38,367 nucleotides of DNA, taken from NCBI GenBank assembly GCA_007125955.1, contig SLCF01000101.1:1-38367 (forward strand). Direction: 5' to 3'. A program made the translations under genes and the position numbers. The DNA comes from Bacteroidales bacterium (GTDB lineage: Bacteria > Bacteroidota > Bacteroidia > Bacteroidales > PUMT01). Within the stretch, counting starts at the first letter, position 1; every line of letters begins with the position of its first letter. Below, in pieces: positions 1 through 8,659 of this stretch. The notes beneath the pieces were generated by a model, which was given only the letters and a program-made list of their open reading frames with translations, was not told the DNA's origin and made no database searches.

Positions 1-1
1 T

Positions 2-1090
2 ATGGTGACAGATGCTGCAACTTTCAGCCCTTCAACGATCAACTGGACGGAAACAACTTCCCTGCCCGTTGGAGTAAGCGGCCATAAGGGATTAGCAATA
101 CCAATTGAAGGGCAAACAGGTGAAACAGACAGGTATGTACTTGTATCAGGCGGCAGGAACGGTGATGGGAATGCCCTTGACCAGGTGGTTTTTGGAAAAA
201 TTAATACAGACGGCACTATTGGTACATGGGAGAGTACAACACCTCTTTCCGTTGGGCTCTCGTTTCATGCTTCAGTTGCGGCAACACCCTTTAACTCAAA
301 AGTAGAGGGCTCAGGTTTTGTCTATGTGCTTGGTGGGACTGGTGACGACGGAGAGCCCGTTACAACAGTTTCGAAGGCAGCCCTCAACAGCGACGGAACT
401 TTGCAAAGCTGGTCTGCCACAACCTCATTGCCTCAACCTCTTCATTCAGCAGGTGCTGTTATATTCAGAAGCACTATATATGTTGCGGGTGGTGCTACAA
501 CAGGGAATACGCCTGTATCAGCAGTCTATAAAGCCGGAATAAATGAGGATGGAACCCTGGGTGACTGGGAGGTATTACCATCGCTTCCTGAAGCAGTTGC
601 ATACCACGGGTTTGTCTCTTTTGGCGGTTACCTTTACTCTGTCGGAGGTGAAAGAGGAATCGCCGATCCTGATACAGACAGCCAGATTGATGCAACCGAT
701 GCGGTATACTATTCACGAATCAACCTAAGGACAGGCGAAATAGATGACTGGACTCTAAATCCCAACTCGCTGCAGAAAAAAAGAAGCAAGCATACCACAC
801 TGGTGCTTGGGGGCAATATGTTCGTCTCCTCGGGGTTGTATGACGGCCTCAGCCCGAACGTACCTGGTTCGAGTGAAAATGTTTATGCCGGCATAAAATC
901 TGACGGCACAACAGAAGGTTTTGGCGGTGCAACAGGATCAAACACCCTTTTCAGTGAGAGCGGTAACAATCTCTTTAACCAAACCGGTATAAACTATATA
1001 GATGCCGAAGGTGTGGCACATGTTATGATAATTGGCGGTGCAAGATACGGCTCGCCCGACACAAAAATAGATAAGGTTTTGTTCTATTAA
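2..1090 (+). CDS. Kelch-type beta-propeller protein, 5' end cut by window edge
   Basis: The visible 362 residues contain four to five repeats in which a G-G pair follows a hydrophobic strand (YVLVSGG, YVLGG, YVAGG, YSVGG, MIIGG) and a W-x-x-x-x-x-L-P segment comes before the next blade. This is the Kelch/galactose-oxidase-like propeller pattern. Repeated 'DGT-x-x-x-W' turns fit a regular propeller of about 50-60 residues per blade. The first ATG is at the very edge and no signal peptide is visible, so the true start probably lies left of the window and this is a C-terminal fragment. Such propellers are usually secreted or surface-located binding modules in Bacteroidota. No catalytic residues are recognisable and the ligand cannot be named. 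The gene is convergent with the Rnk-like gene, with a GC-rich hairpin between them. Confidence 0.7.
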   Translation: MVTDAATFSPSTINWTETTSLPVGVSGHKGLAIPIEGQTGETDRYVLVSGGRNGDGNALDQVVFGKINTDGTIGTWESTTPLSVGLSFHASVAATPFNSKVEGSGFVYVLGGTGDDGEPVTTVSKAALNSDGTLQSWSATTSLPQPLHSAGAVIFRSTIYVAGGATTGNTPVSAVYKAGINEDGTLGDWEVLPSLPEAVAYHGFVSFGGYLYSVGGERGIADPDTDSQIDATDAVYYSRINLRTGEIDDWTLNPNSLQKKRSKHTTLVLGGNMFVSSGLYDGLSPNVPGSSENVYAGIKSDGTTEGFGGATGSNTLFSESGNNLFNQTGINYIDAEGVAHVMIIGGARYGSPDTKIDKVLFY

Positions 1091-1102
1091 TGGTTATCAT
1101 GC

Positions 1103-1128
1103 TGCCGGCCGGATTAATCCGGCCGGCA
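1103..1128 (+). terminator. GC-rich perfect hairpin after the Kelch gene
   Basis: A perfect 26-nt palindrome (TGCCGGCCGG / CCGGCCGGCA around ATTAAT) starts 12 nt after the Kelch stop codon. It is followed by AT-rich sequence (ATATTTACT) rather than a clean U tract. Its position between two convergent genes suggests a bidirectional or factor-assisted terminator. Confidence 0.55.
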
Positions 1129-1215
1129 ATATTTACTAATGCTTTGATTGGCTTCTGCCGGGGCTGTTTTGTAAGGAGTTATTCTAATCAAACCGGTTAT
1201 AGTAGTACAAACTGC

Positions 1216-1626
1216 TTACAGTTCATAATTACCAGAAGCCTCGGGCTGGTAAATAATATCGTCAATCTTTATCTTTGTCATTCCGGCCGGGACAATCCAT
1301 TCCAACTCATCTCCCTTTTTGTACCCAATAAGTGCAGTCGCAATCGGTGAAAAAATAGATATCTTCTTCTCCTTGTAATCAGCCTGATCGGGATAAACCA
1401 GCTGGAATTGAATCTGTTTGTTGTTATTCAAAAAACTGATCTTTACAATCGAATTCATTGTTACCACATCCGGAGGGATCTCCTGGGGTTCAACTACTTT
1501 TGCCAATTCCAGTTCTTTCAAAAGGCTGTCCGCCTCTTTCTCTGATATTGAGCCTGAAGTTTTTGCATTTTTTATACACTTCTGTATTCTCAGATAGTCG
1601 AGCTTGCTGATAATTATTTTTCTCAT
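1216..1626 (-). CDS. rnk: Rnk-like GreA/GreB-family transcription-associated protein
   Basis: At 136 aa this equals the length of E. coli Rnk. The signature 'DVVTMNS' stands near residues 53-59, followed by the GreA/GreB C-terminal FKBP-like fold (LVYPDQADY, KISIFSPIATALIGYKKGD). The ending YQPEASGNYEL closely matches the Rnk terminus as I remember it. The N-terminal helical part is short (about 45 residues), so it lacks the long GreA coiled-coil finger and is unlikely to stimulate transcript cleavage. Rnk-type proteins bind RNA polymerase and compete with Gre factors; Rnk was first described as a regulator of nucleoside diphosphate kinase. The start is ATG. The gene lies 51 nt downstream of the ATP-cone nuclease gene on the same strand and may be co-transcribed with it. 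Confidence 0.85.
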   Translation of the reverse strand: MRKIIISKLDYLRIQKCIKNAKTSGSISEKEADSLLKELELAKVVEPQEIPPDVVTMNSIVKISFLNNNKQIQFQLVYPDQADYKEKKISIFSPIATALIGYKKGDELEWIVPAGMTKIKIDDIIYQPEASGNYEL

Positions 1627-1677
1627 GGCAGCAGATTTTATAATATATTAAAGGAAGGATTATTCAGGTAGTCAGCT

Positions 1678-2523
1678 TCATTTCCTGTACACGTGAAGTT
1701 CCTTCAGCTCATCAATAATTTTTTTCTTTTTGCTTTCCTTAATGTTCAGCTGGTCAAGCAGACCGGGGTCCTTGTAGAGCTGGCTGCACAGTACAACACC
1801 TTTATCCAGGAGTGCCTGCTTATGCTCCCTGGTAAGCAGGGTTAACACTGTTACAGGGAAAAGTCCTTTCTGCTGTATCATTTCCTTCAGACTGTGGCCT
1901 TTGGGATAATCCCAGCTTATCAATGTTAGTCCGGCACACTTTGCGTAAACCGTTGCGTCTTCAGTGAACCGGGTATTAGTGATCACCCAGCCGTGAAAGG
2001 TATAATCCTTGAATTCCGGGAGGCTTTCACGTTTATTTACAATATCGTCAACCCTTGACTTTATGTACAAAGGCACCTGCACATTGGCATGTTTCCCCTG
2101 GTTGTTGTAAAACTTGCACTCGACAAGATACTGTTTGTTGTTGGATGATGCAACCACATCAACTTCATGGTCCACACATTGCCCCTGGAGGGTTTTCCCC
2201 ACCTCAACATTAAACCCATTATGCCTGAGAATTTCCCCTATCAGATGCTCAAAAGGATAGCCTGTGGGACCAAAGTCCATTATCGCTTTCTTAAGACTGT
2301 ACCGGGCTGCATCTGCACGCTTTCTGCTGCGAAGCAATGCAAAAGCCTTGTTATACAGCTTTTTGGTTGTGGTGCCGTCTTGCATCCATTTTTCTATCCT
2401 TTCAAGAACGTAATCTATACTCTCTTCATCGGCACCGGCTCCTTTAAGTGAATTAACAAGCTTTTCCCTCGAAAAAGGCTCTTTTTCGCCGGATGCTTTT
2501 TTAATAAGGCGAAGTTCTTCCAT
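1678..2523 (-). CDS. ATP-cone / Mrr-like PD-(D/E)XK nuclease fusion
   Basis: Three regions can be read in 281 aa. Residues about 3-85 look like an ATP-cone: an I-K-K-x-x-G-E-K-E-P-F-S start, a conserved central helix pair and a Y-S-L-K-K-A end, as in ribonucleotide reductase and NrdR. Residues about 90-210 look like a restriction-endonuclease-type fold, with E-x-D at 120-122 and E-C-K at 135-137 forming a plausible PD-(D/E)XK metal site. The last ~65 residues are helical (LLTREHKQALLDKG, then DQLNIKESKKKKIIDEL) and resemble a helix-hairpin-helix DNA-binding tail. Proteins with this layout occur in Bacteroidota as 'restriction endonuclease' or 'ATP cone domain protein' without a proven role. 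No methyltransferase is adjacent, so a classical restriction-modification pair is unlikely. A nucleotide-sensing repair or defence nuclease is an inference. Confidence 0.75.
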   Translation of the reverse strand: MEELRLIKKASGEKEPFSREKLVNSLKGAGADEESIDYVLERIEKWMQDGTTTKKLYNKAFALLRSRKRADAARYSLKKAIMDFGPTGYPFEHLIGEILRHNGFNVEVGKTLQGQCVDHEVDVVASSNNKQYLVECKFYNNQGKHANVQVPLYIKSRVDDIVNKRESLPEFKDYTFHGWVITNTRFTEDATVYAKCAGLTLISWDYPKGHSLKEMIQQKGLFPVTVLTLLTREHKQALLDKGVVLCSQLYKDPGLLDQLNIKESKKKKIIDELKELHVYRK

Positions 2524-2856
2524 AGCTGGGTTTTAATACAAAAAAGGTAAATATTTAAATCCCCCCTTTGTCTTTTTCAGATTTATATCAGCAAATTATC
2601 ACTTGCTGACCAATGAATAATTTTGAGGAAAAGCTGAAATAAAAACCAAGACCAGGGGATGCCGGCTCATTCTATAAATAAAAAGGAGATGCAGCCGGAC
2701 CTTTACAAAGATAATTTTTTTGTGGTAAATAGTAACTAGCCGGGAAAGATAAGAGAACCCGGAAAAATCGGGAAGAGATGCAAAACTCTTCAATAGAAAT
2801 GAGGTGCCTGCGCCCGTTATAAATCCGCAAACACCCCATTTTTGTATAACCCAAAT
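2524..2856. other. Intergenic stretch without a gene
   Basis: These 333 bp lie between the TapB-like stop and the nuclease start, both on the minus strand, and hold no convincing coding sequence. Two short GC hairpins can be drawn: arms 2662-2667/2693-2698, and CCGGG/CCCGG at 2740-2744/2758-2762. The second could end TapB transcription, but its U tract is poor. A perfect sigma-ABfr -7 box (TATCTTTG on the minus strand, 2706-2713) could start transcription of the nuclease/rnk pair with a leader of roughly 180 nt; no matching -33 box was seen. Confidence 0.4.
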
Positions 2857-3552
2857 CTATTTGCCCAAAAAAGTAAGTACAGAGTATCCTGTAAGCCTTC
2901 CCCTGCGGTTGTAATTTTCATTCCTCACTACCCCGACACCGTCTGCAACCCATTCTACGGCACTTCCGCTTACATTAATGAATCCGGCTTTGGTCCCGGT
3001 GTTGTAGCTTATCTTGTAACAGTTGAAAACACCGGCTTCAGTTTCAACCTTCTCCATAGCTTCCACTTTTCTGTCGGTCAGAGATACGGTTGTGGTGAGA
3101 ATGGTCATACCGTTACTTGTGATTACCATCTGTATTGATGCATCAGGAAGGTTGTCCCCTACATTCATTCTGGCAGGATAATGCAAATCATCGGCAGTTA
3201 CTTCAATACCCATCTCCTCATATCCTGCCATTGTCTCGGGATCGAGGAAATTCTTCATGTCAAATTTAAAAATACCATCCTCGCAGACCAGCTCAAGATC
3301 AACATTGTAAAACTCCTCCTCATCCTCATCCAGATAAGAGGCCCTTACGGTCAGAGTGATATCATCCCCGCGCTCTACCCTGTCAATTATCTCATGTCTT
3401 GTTACAGATTGCAGCCTGTCGCGCTGGTCGTAAGACTTCATTTCACGAATTACACCGGTTTCATCGGGAAAATACAACCGGCACTCCTGGGCTTCTGTCA
3501 AAGGAATAAAGATCCATACAAACAAGCCCATTAAAAAATATCTCATTTTCAT
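2857..3552 (-). CDS. Secreted TapB-family-like protein (DUF3108-type fold)
   Basis: The 231-aa protein starts with a clear signal peptide (MKMRYFLMGLFVWIFIPLTEAQ, cleavage near residue 21-22). The mature part is all-beta in character, with the core 'PARMNVGDNLPDASIQM' followed by 'VEAMEKVETEAGVFNCYKISYN' and 'EWVADGVGVVRNENY'. This strand order (property G-D-x-L, then E-x-V-x-T-x-A-G-x-F-x-C, then W-x-x-x-G-V-G-x-V) is characteristic of DUF3108/TapB-like proteins of the Bacteroidota envelope. The family has no established enzymatic role. The ATG at 3552 was chosen because the signal peptide follows directly; a second ATG two codons later is possible. The start codon sits inside a 13-bp inverted repeat, listed separately. 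The gene stands alone, 273 bp downstream of hemH. Confidence 0.65.
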   Translation of the reverse strand: MKMRYFLMGLFVWIFIPLTEAQECRLYFPDETGVIREMKSYDQRDRLQSVTRHEIIDRVERGDDITLTVRASYLDEDEEEFYNVDLELVCEDGIFKFDMKNFLDPETMAGYEEMGIEVTADDLHYPARMNVGDNLPDASIQMVITSNGMTILTTTVSLTDRKVEAMEKVETEAGVFNCYKISYNTGTKAGFINVSGSAVEWVADGVGVVRNENYNRRGRLTGYSVLTFLGK

Positions 3553-3618
3553 AGCATCAGTTTTTTATTTGTAAAAAGGAATTTGATTTTTATGCAAGTT
3601 AATGCAAACTGATGCTAT
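3551..3618 (-). repeat. 13-bp perfect inverted repeat covering the TapB-like start codon
   Basis: The arms ATAGCATCAGTTT (3551-3563) and AAACTGATGCTAT (3606-3618) are exact reverse complements separated by 42 nt. In the minus-strand transcript the downstream arm runs into the ATG at 3552-3550. Pairing of the arms would occlude the start codon if transcription begins upstream of 3618. As DNA, the arms could equally be two half-sites for a regulator. Confidence 0.6.
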
Positions 3619-3825
3619 TCTCAAGATGTGTCCCGGTTATTTGTCAATGAAATTCAGTCATTCACCAAAAACAGTGTATCTTATTATTTCAGAAAACATC
3701 ATGATGCCATTAACCTGTTATAGCAACTTCCCCTGATTGCACAGAGGATAAGAAATTTTAGATGCTTACCGGGGAAACCGGAACAGATTAGTATTGTTTT
3801 CCTTAAATCATAAAGACCGGGCTGA

Positions 3826-4848
3826 CTAACACTCACTAACGATTTGGCTGATTGCTTCGACCCAGTCATCATTGTCGTTCAGACTTTCTACCAGTTTCAG
3901 TTCACTTCCCCCGTTTTCCAGGAAAAGTTTTTTGTACTCATCTCCTGCTTCAACTATAGTTTCCAGGCAATCTGAAGTAAATGAAGGAGAGATCAGCAGT
4001 AGCCGTTTTTTCCCTTCCCCGGCAAGATTGACTATTACTTCATCGGTAAAGGGGGAGAGCCATTTTTTTCCCATACGTGACTGGAAAGAGACGGTATAAT
4101 TGTTTGGCGGGATATTCAGCTTTCCGGAAAGTATCCTGGAAAGCTCATAGGATGAGGCATTGTAGCAATAATAATTCCTGTCATCTGTTTTTTCCCTGCA
4201 TTTGTAACTCTCACAGCTTTTGCCGCCATGAGATCTGTAAACCTGCCTGAGAGGCAGTCCATGAAAACTGAAAACAACATGATCATAACCTGTATAATCG
4301 TATTTACTTATCTGCCGGGTCATTGCCTCAATATAGGATGGATGATCGAAGTATTGGGTTACCGCCTTTACTGAAGGGATTGAATTGAGTCCTGAAAGTG
4401 ATTTAAAAAGCTTCTCCATCAGTGATCCGGTTGTGGCACTTGCATATTGAGGGAAAAGGGGAAATGCCACAATTTTATTCACATTGTTTTCCAACACCTT
4501 CTTCAACTGCTCCTCAAGCGAGGGTTTCCCGTAATTCATTGCAAGCTCAACTGTATATTCGTCGCCAAGTTTATCCCGGAGCTTTTTCCTGAGCGACATC
4601 CCGTGAACAAGCAAAGGGGAACCGCTGCCTGTCCACAGCTTCCTGTAGAGCGCGGTCGATTTCGAAGATCTCAGGGGCACAATCAGGAGGTTTACGAGTA
4701 TTTTGCGAAAAACCCATGGTATGTCAATAACACGCCTGTCACCCAAAAATTCCCGGAGGTATTTATTTACAGCACGGGGTTCAGGCTCTAAAGGGGTACC
4801 GACATTCAAGAGCAATACTGCCGTTTTATATTTATGTTCAGGTTTCAC
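3826..4848 (-). CDS. hemH: Ferrochelatase
   Basis: The 340-aa protein inserts Fe2+ into protoporphyrin IX (or coproporphyrin III in related enzymes), the last step of heme synthesis. Recognisable elements are VLLLNVGTP near the N-terminus, F-P-L-F-P-Q-Y near 129-135, the catalytic histidine in SFHGLP (His196) and the C-terminal LETIVEAGDEY with the conserved acidic pair. A Cys-rich segment (KSCESYKCREK, then YYCYNAS, about 210-231) follows the catalytic histidine; a metal or Fe-S role cannot be judged from sequence. The start is GTG, and the GTGA overlap means the hemG stop TGA begins one base inside the hemH start, which indicates translational coupling. It is the last gene of the heme cluster. 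Confidence 0.95.
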   Translation of the reverse strand: MKPEHKYKTAVLLLNVGTPLEPEPRAVNKYLREFLGDRRVIDIPWVFRKILVNLLIVPLRSSKSTALYRKLWTGSGSPLLVHGMSLRKKLRDKLGDEYTVELAMNYGKPSLEEQLKKVLENNVNKIVAFPLFPQYASATTGSLMEKLFKSLSGLNSIPSVKAVTQYFDHPSYIEAMTRQISKYDYTGYDHVVFSFHGLPLRQVYRSHGGKSCESYKCREKTDDRNYYCYNASSYELSRILSGKLNIPPNNYTVSFQSRMGKKWLSPFTDEVIVNLAGEGKKRLLLISPSFTSDCLETIVEAGDEYKKLFLENGGSELKLVESLNDNDDWVEAISQIVSEC

Positions 4849-6236
4849 TTTTCAATTTTATGACGGGGCTGTAAATTGATCTTCTCTGCCAGCTGCCTTC
4901 CCTGCTTAATCCGGTCTGCCATCCCGATTCCGTCGCGCAAATTCCCTGCAATAATCAATCCCTTATACCTCTTTTGCAACATTTCCAATGCCTCCAGCTT
5001 CTGAACGCTTTCCCTTCCATACTGGGGTATTGCACACCTGTATCGGAAAATCCTGAACATTGAGGGATTGAATTCCTTAACCTCCATAAGACTGCAAAAT
5101 TCCTTTTCAACAAGACTCTCAATTTCACTGTCACTCTTTTCAAAAATACCGGGACGCCTTGTCCCTCCGGCAAAAACGGATAACAACGCACCACCTGATG
5201 GTGCCCGGCCCGACAAAAGTGAAGATATAAATAAAACACCCAATATATCCCTTTTTTCCCTGTAGGGTATCAGGCCCCCGAATCCGTCAAGCTTTCTTCC
5301 CTGCCATTTGTCAAACCCGATACCGATCTGTATAACCGGGGCATGGTGCATTTTTTCGATTCTTTCCATCACCCCCGGGGGCACAAACGGGAGCATGCCG
5401 GGAAGGGTATATGAGCCGGTGGTGGTTATAACATTGCGGGCTCTTATTGTGATCTTTTCATCTTCAATATATCCCTTTATTACAAAAAAATCGTCTCCGG
5501 GGATTATTGTTATATCTTCAACTTTCAGCAGAAAACGGCTTTTTCCGGCCGATCTGTAAAGGTTTTCAGTAAGATTTGACAATCCGCCCCTTACCGAGAA
5601 CACCTTTTTGGTGGCTTTCTTCTCAATGTGATCCTTTTTTTCAAACTTCTTTTTAAAAGCGCCCCCGATAAAGCTTCCATAGTTTTGCTCAAGGTTATAG
5701 AGCTTTGGTAATGCATATTTGGTTACCAGCGCAGCAGGGTCTCCTGCATAAACTCCAAGGATGAACGGGTCAACAGCAAAGTCCAAAAAACTCTCCCCCA
5801 TTCGGCGCTTCACCATTTTATCAAGTGTTTCAAGCGGATCGTCCCCTTTTCTCTGGAAAGGTTCTCCAAGCAGCCGGAATTTATCCTTGCCGGTAAAAAG
5901 CGGAGTTTTGACGGCCTGTATGGGGTTCATGGGAAGGGGCTGCCACTTCCCGTTTTTCAATATGTATCGTTTTTTCACTTTTTCCGATGCCGTTTCACAG
6001 GTGCATGTACCATCAAGATCATCGAAGAGCATGGCAACTTCGGGTTCTTTCAGCACACCCGTATTGGGTCCCTCTTCAACTATAAACCCGTTCTCACTCC
6101 TTGTCCGGATCACTCCCCCGATGCGATCTTCCTTTTCAAGAACAACAAAGTCAATATTCTCCTTCTCCAGGTAAAAAGCTGTGGTCAAACCGGTAAGCCC
6201 GGCCCCGATAACTGCCGTATGAACAGTCTTATCCAT
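4845..6236 (-). CDS. hemG: Protoporphyrinogen oxidase, FAD-dependent (HemY-type)
   Basis: At 463 aa this fits the HemY/PPOX flavoprotein family, which oxidises protoporphyrinogen IX to protoporphyrin IX (or coproporphyrinogen III in CgoX). The N-terminal dinucleotide motif is AVIGAGLTGLTTAFYLE (GAGLTGL at 11-17), followed by the FAD-contacting VVLEKEDRIGGVIRT. The C-terminal FAD motif is IIAGNLRDGIGMADRIKQGRQLA; classical family members have G-x-G-x-x-D/S at this place. Annotation pipelines use both hemG and hemY for this family, and the E. coli flavodoxin-type HemG is unrelated. It overlaps hemH by 4 nt and begins 6 nt after hemN. Family members normally use O2, whereas the neighbouring HemN is oxygen-independent. 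Confidence 0.93.
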   Translation of the reverse strand: MDKTVHTAVIGAGLTGLTTAFYLEKENIDFVVLEKEDRIGGVIRTRSENGFIVEEGPNTGVLKEPEVAMLFDDLDGTCTCETASEKVKKRYILKNGKWQPLPMNPIQAVKTPLFTGKDKFRLLGEPFQRKGDDPLETLDKMVKRRMGESFLDFAVDPFILGVYAGDPAALVTKYALPKLYNLEQNYGSFIGGAFKKKFEKKDHIEKKATKKVFSVRGGLSNLTENLYRSAGKSRFLLKVEDITIIPGDDFFVIKGYIEDEKITIRARNVITTTGSYTLPGMLPFVPPGVMERIEKMHHAPVIQIGIGFDKWQGRKLDGFGGLIPYREKRDILGVLFISSLLSGRAPSGGALLSVFAGGTRRPGIFEKSDSEIESLVEKEFCSLMEVKEFNPSMFRIFRYRCAIPQYGRESVQKLEALEMLQKRYKGLIIAGNLRDGIGMADRIKQGRQLAEKINLQPRHKIEK

Positions 6237-6242
6237 ATAACT

Positions 6243-7610
6243 TCAAATTGTTTTTGAATATCTCTGCTGCCTGCCGTCAATCATGAAATCAAATGCCATT
6301 GCAATGTTGCGGACTACAAGCATACCCCTGCGGGTCACATTTAACTCCTCACCTTCAATTTCAACCAGCCCGTCTTCAATAAATTCATCCAGGCTACCCT
6401 GATTATATGACAACAACTCTTTCAGTTCATCCACTGAAATACCAAAATTGCGTGCAATGTCAGAAAAATTAAGATGGCCGTTGCACATAATTGAATTAAT
6501 TACCTCCCTTGTAATAATCTCCCTGCGGTTTAGCCTGTAGCCCCTTTCTGTGGCAAATTTCCCCTTTTCGATCTTTTCAATATAGCGGATATAATCCTTG
6601 CTGTTCTGGCTGTAAGCATTCCAGAGCTGACTTATACTGCTTGAGCCGAAAGCATAAACCTGGCCGGTTGTCTCTTTGGTGCAATATCCCTGGAAATTGC
6701 GGTGCAACTTTCTCTCTTTTAAAGCCAGGGACAATTCGTCTTCCGGCAATGCATAATGGTCAAGCCCTACCGGGATATATCCGGCTGATGTGAGGAGGTT
6801 GTAACCGGTATTGAAAAGATTGAACTTTTCACCGGTTGAAGGCAATCCAAATTTTTCAACCTTCTTCATTGACGGGTTAAACCAGGGAACATGCGCATAC
6901 GAAAATGTTACTATTCTGTCAGGGGAAAGAGATATCGCCTTCTTTATGGTATCCGTGTAAACCGGGGGTGTCTGACCAGGAAGCCCGTACATTAGATCCA
7001 GGTTTACACCTTCAAAGCCCGATTTTCTCAGATGCTTTACAAGTTCTTCTGCCGGCATGGCCGAAGGAAGCCTGTTAACCTTTTCCAGAACCTCCCCGTG
7101 AAAGTCCTGTATACCCAGGCTTACCCGGTTGAACCCCATGCCAGCAAGCTCGCCGGCATTTTCAGGTGAAAGGTAAGCGGGATTGCATTCTATTGCTACC
7201 TCAATTTTCTTATGGAATTTAAATTCTGCCTTAAGAAGTTCCATAATCCCGCTTATATATTCATAAGGAATGGAATTGGGTGTTCCTCCGCCCCAGTGTA
7301 TTTGAGTGACAGGCCTGTTTTTGTCAAGCAGGCCGGAAACCATTTTTATTTCCTCTTTTAAGGCATCGGCATAACGTTTAATATCGCCGGGGTCCTTAGG
7401 CTTGCCTGTATTGCAACCGCAAAAATAGCACAGCTGCGGACAAAACGGGATATGAATATATATGGAAATGCTGGGCGGTTCTTCAGAGTTTGAAGCAATG
7501 ACAGATTCCCTGTAATCATCCGGTGTAAACTGCTCATTAAAATAGGGAGCCGGAGGATAACTTGTATACCGGGGTCCCGGCCTGTTGTATTTTGTTAAAA
7601 AATCTTTCAT
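6243..7610 (-). CDS. hemN: Oxygen-independent coproporphyrinogen III dehydrogenase (radical SAM)
   Basis: The 455-aa protein performs the radical-SAM decarboxylation of coproporphyrinogen III to protoporphyrinogen IX. The CxxxCxxC cluster motif is at Cys57-Cys61-Cys64, and the adjacent C-G-C gives the extra cysteine typical of true HemN. The N-terminal 'YNRPGPRYTSYPPAP' is the CgdH/HemN signature and separates it from the shorter heme chaperone HemW, which lacks this trip-wire region. The HemN C-terminal domain is also present (about 370-455). The junction with hemE is TAATG: the hemE stop and hemN start share one base. No oxygen-dependent hemF is in the cluster. Confidence 0.95.
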   Translation of the reverse strand: MKDFLTKYNRPGPRYTSYPPAPYFNEQFTPDDYRESVIASNSEEPPSISIYIHIPFCPQLCYFCGCNTGKPKDPGDIKRYADALKEEIKMVSGLLDKNRPVTQIHWGGGTPNSIPYEYISGIMELLKAEFKFHKKIEVAIECNPAYLSPENAGELAGMGFNRVSLGIQDFHGEVLEKVNRLPSAMPAEELVKHLRKSGFEGVNLDLMYGLPGQTPPVYTDTIKKAISLSPDRIVTFSYAHVPWFNPSMKKVEKFGLPSTGEKFNLFNTGYNLLTSAGYIPVGLDHYALPEDELSLALKERKLHRNFQGYCTKETTGQVYAFGSSSISQLWNAYSQNSKDYIRYIEKIEKGKFATERGYRLNRREIITREVINSIMCNGHLNFSDIARNFGISVDELKELLSYNQGSLDEFIEDGLVEIEGEELNVTRRGMLVVRNIAMAFDFMIDGRQQRYSKTI

Positions 7611-8644
7611 TATCTCCTGTTCCAGTTAGCCGATTTCACCCAGTCAACTACAAACCTGGCGTTCTCAAACGGCACACCCGGCATAAACCCGTGTCCAAGG
7701 TTGAAAATCCAGTTTTTCTCCCTGCGGCCGAATTCAAGGTATTTCTCAAGCTCTTTTTCAATGGTTGGGCGGCCGGCAAAAAGGATGCGCGGATCAAAGT
7801 TCCCCTGCAGTCCCACACCTTTGTGAACCATTTTTCTGGCTTTTTCAATGGGTGTTTGCCAGTCAATCCCGGCAAAATCGCACAATTCAGGCTTTATCTC
7901 TTCCAGGCCGGCACCTATCCCTTTTGGGAAAAATATGAAAGGAACTCCCTTGTCGCGCACAGCTGCCGATATTCTTTCAACTGCAGGTAAGAACATCCTT
8001 TTATAAAAATCGAACGGAAGCACTCCCGCATGGGTGTCAAACAGCTGAAAAACATCTATACCGTGCGATATTTGTTTTTCGGCATACTCTATGGTCAGAT
8101 CGGTCACAATACCCGTAATCTTCTCCGTTAGGGATATATTGTTATAAATGAAAGCAACCGCATCCCTGAACTCCTTCTTGCTGCTTAACCCTTCCAGCAT
8201 GTAACACATAACCGTAAAGGGAGCTCCGGCAAATCCTATTAGCGGTATGCCAGGGGGGCGCGATTTAACAGTTTCATCAATTGCCCGGTATATGTACTCA
8301 AGCTTTGAAGGATCGGGACTTAGTCTTTCCAGCGGATCTGCAGTCTCAATAAGGGGGACTTCAAACTTTGGGCCTTCATCGGTGAAATCCAGCCCCATAC
8401 CCATTGCATAAGGGATAACGAGTATATCGGAGAAAAGGATTGCCGCATCAACTCCCAGGTCGTCAACAGGCAGAAGTGTTACCTTTGAAGCAAGACCGGG
8501 ATCTTTCATCAGCTGCCAGAAAGAATACCTTGAACGCAAGTCCAAATAGGAAGGCAGAACCCGGCCGGCCTGACGCATAAACCAGACCGGTGGGCGGGAG
8601 GTCTCCACTCCCTTCAGGGTATTCAAAAGTATTGAGTTGTGCAT
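7610..8644 (-). CDS. hemE: Uroporphyrinogen III decarboxylase
   Basis: At 344 aa this is the usual length for the enzyme that removes four carboxyl groups from uroporphyrinogen III to give coproporphyrinogen III. The diagnostic N-terminal motif PPVWFMRQAGRVLPSY is at 18-33 with Arg24 and Arg28, which hold substrate carboxylates. The LFSDILVIPYAMG segment supplies the catalytic Asp, and GFAGAPFTVMCYMLEG and the C-terminal FNLGHGFMPGVPFEN are also canonical. The start is ATG, 15 nt after the hemL stop. Confidence 0.96.
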   Translation of the reverse strand: MHNSILLNTLKGVETSRPPVWFMRQAGRVLPSYLDLRSRYSFWQLMKDPGLASKVTLLPVDDLGVDAAILFSDILVIPYAMGMGLDFTDEGPKFEVPLIETADPLERLSPDPSKLEYIYRAIDETVKSRPPGIPLIGFAGAPFTVMCYMLEGLSSKKEFRDAVAFIYNNISLTEKITGIVTDLTIEYAEKQISHGIDVFQLFDTHAGVLPFDFYKRMFLPAVERISAAVRDKGVPFIFFPKGIGAGLEEIKPELCDFAGIDWQTPIEKARKMVHKGVGLQGNFDPRILFAGRPTIEKELEKYLEFGRREKNWIFNLGHGFMPGVPFENARFVVDWVKSANWNRR

Positions 8645-8659
8645 TAACTTAGCTTAACT

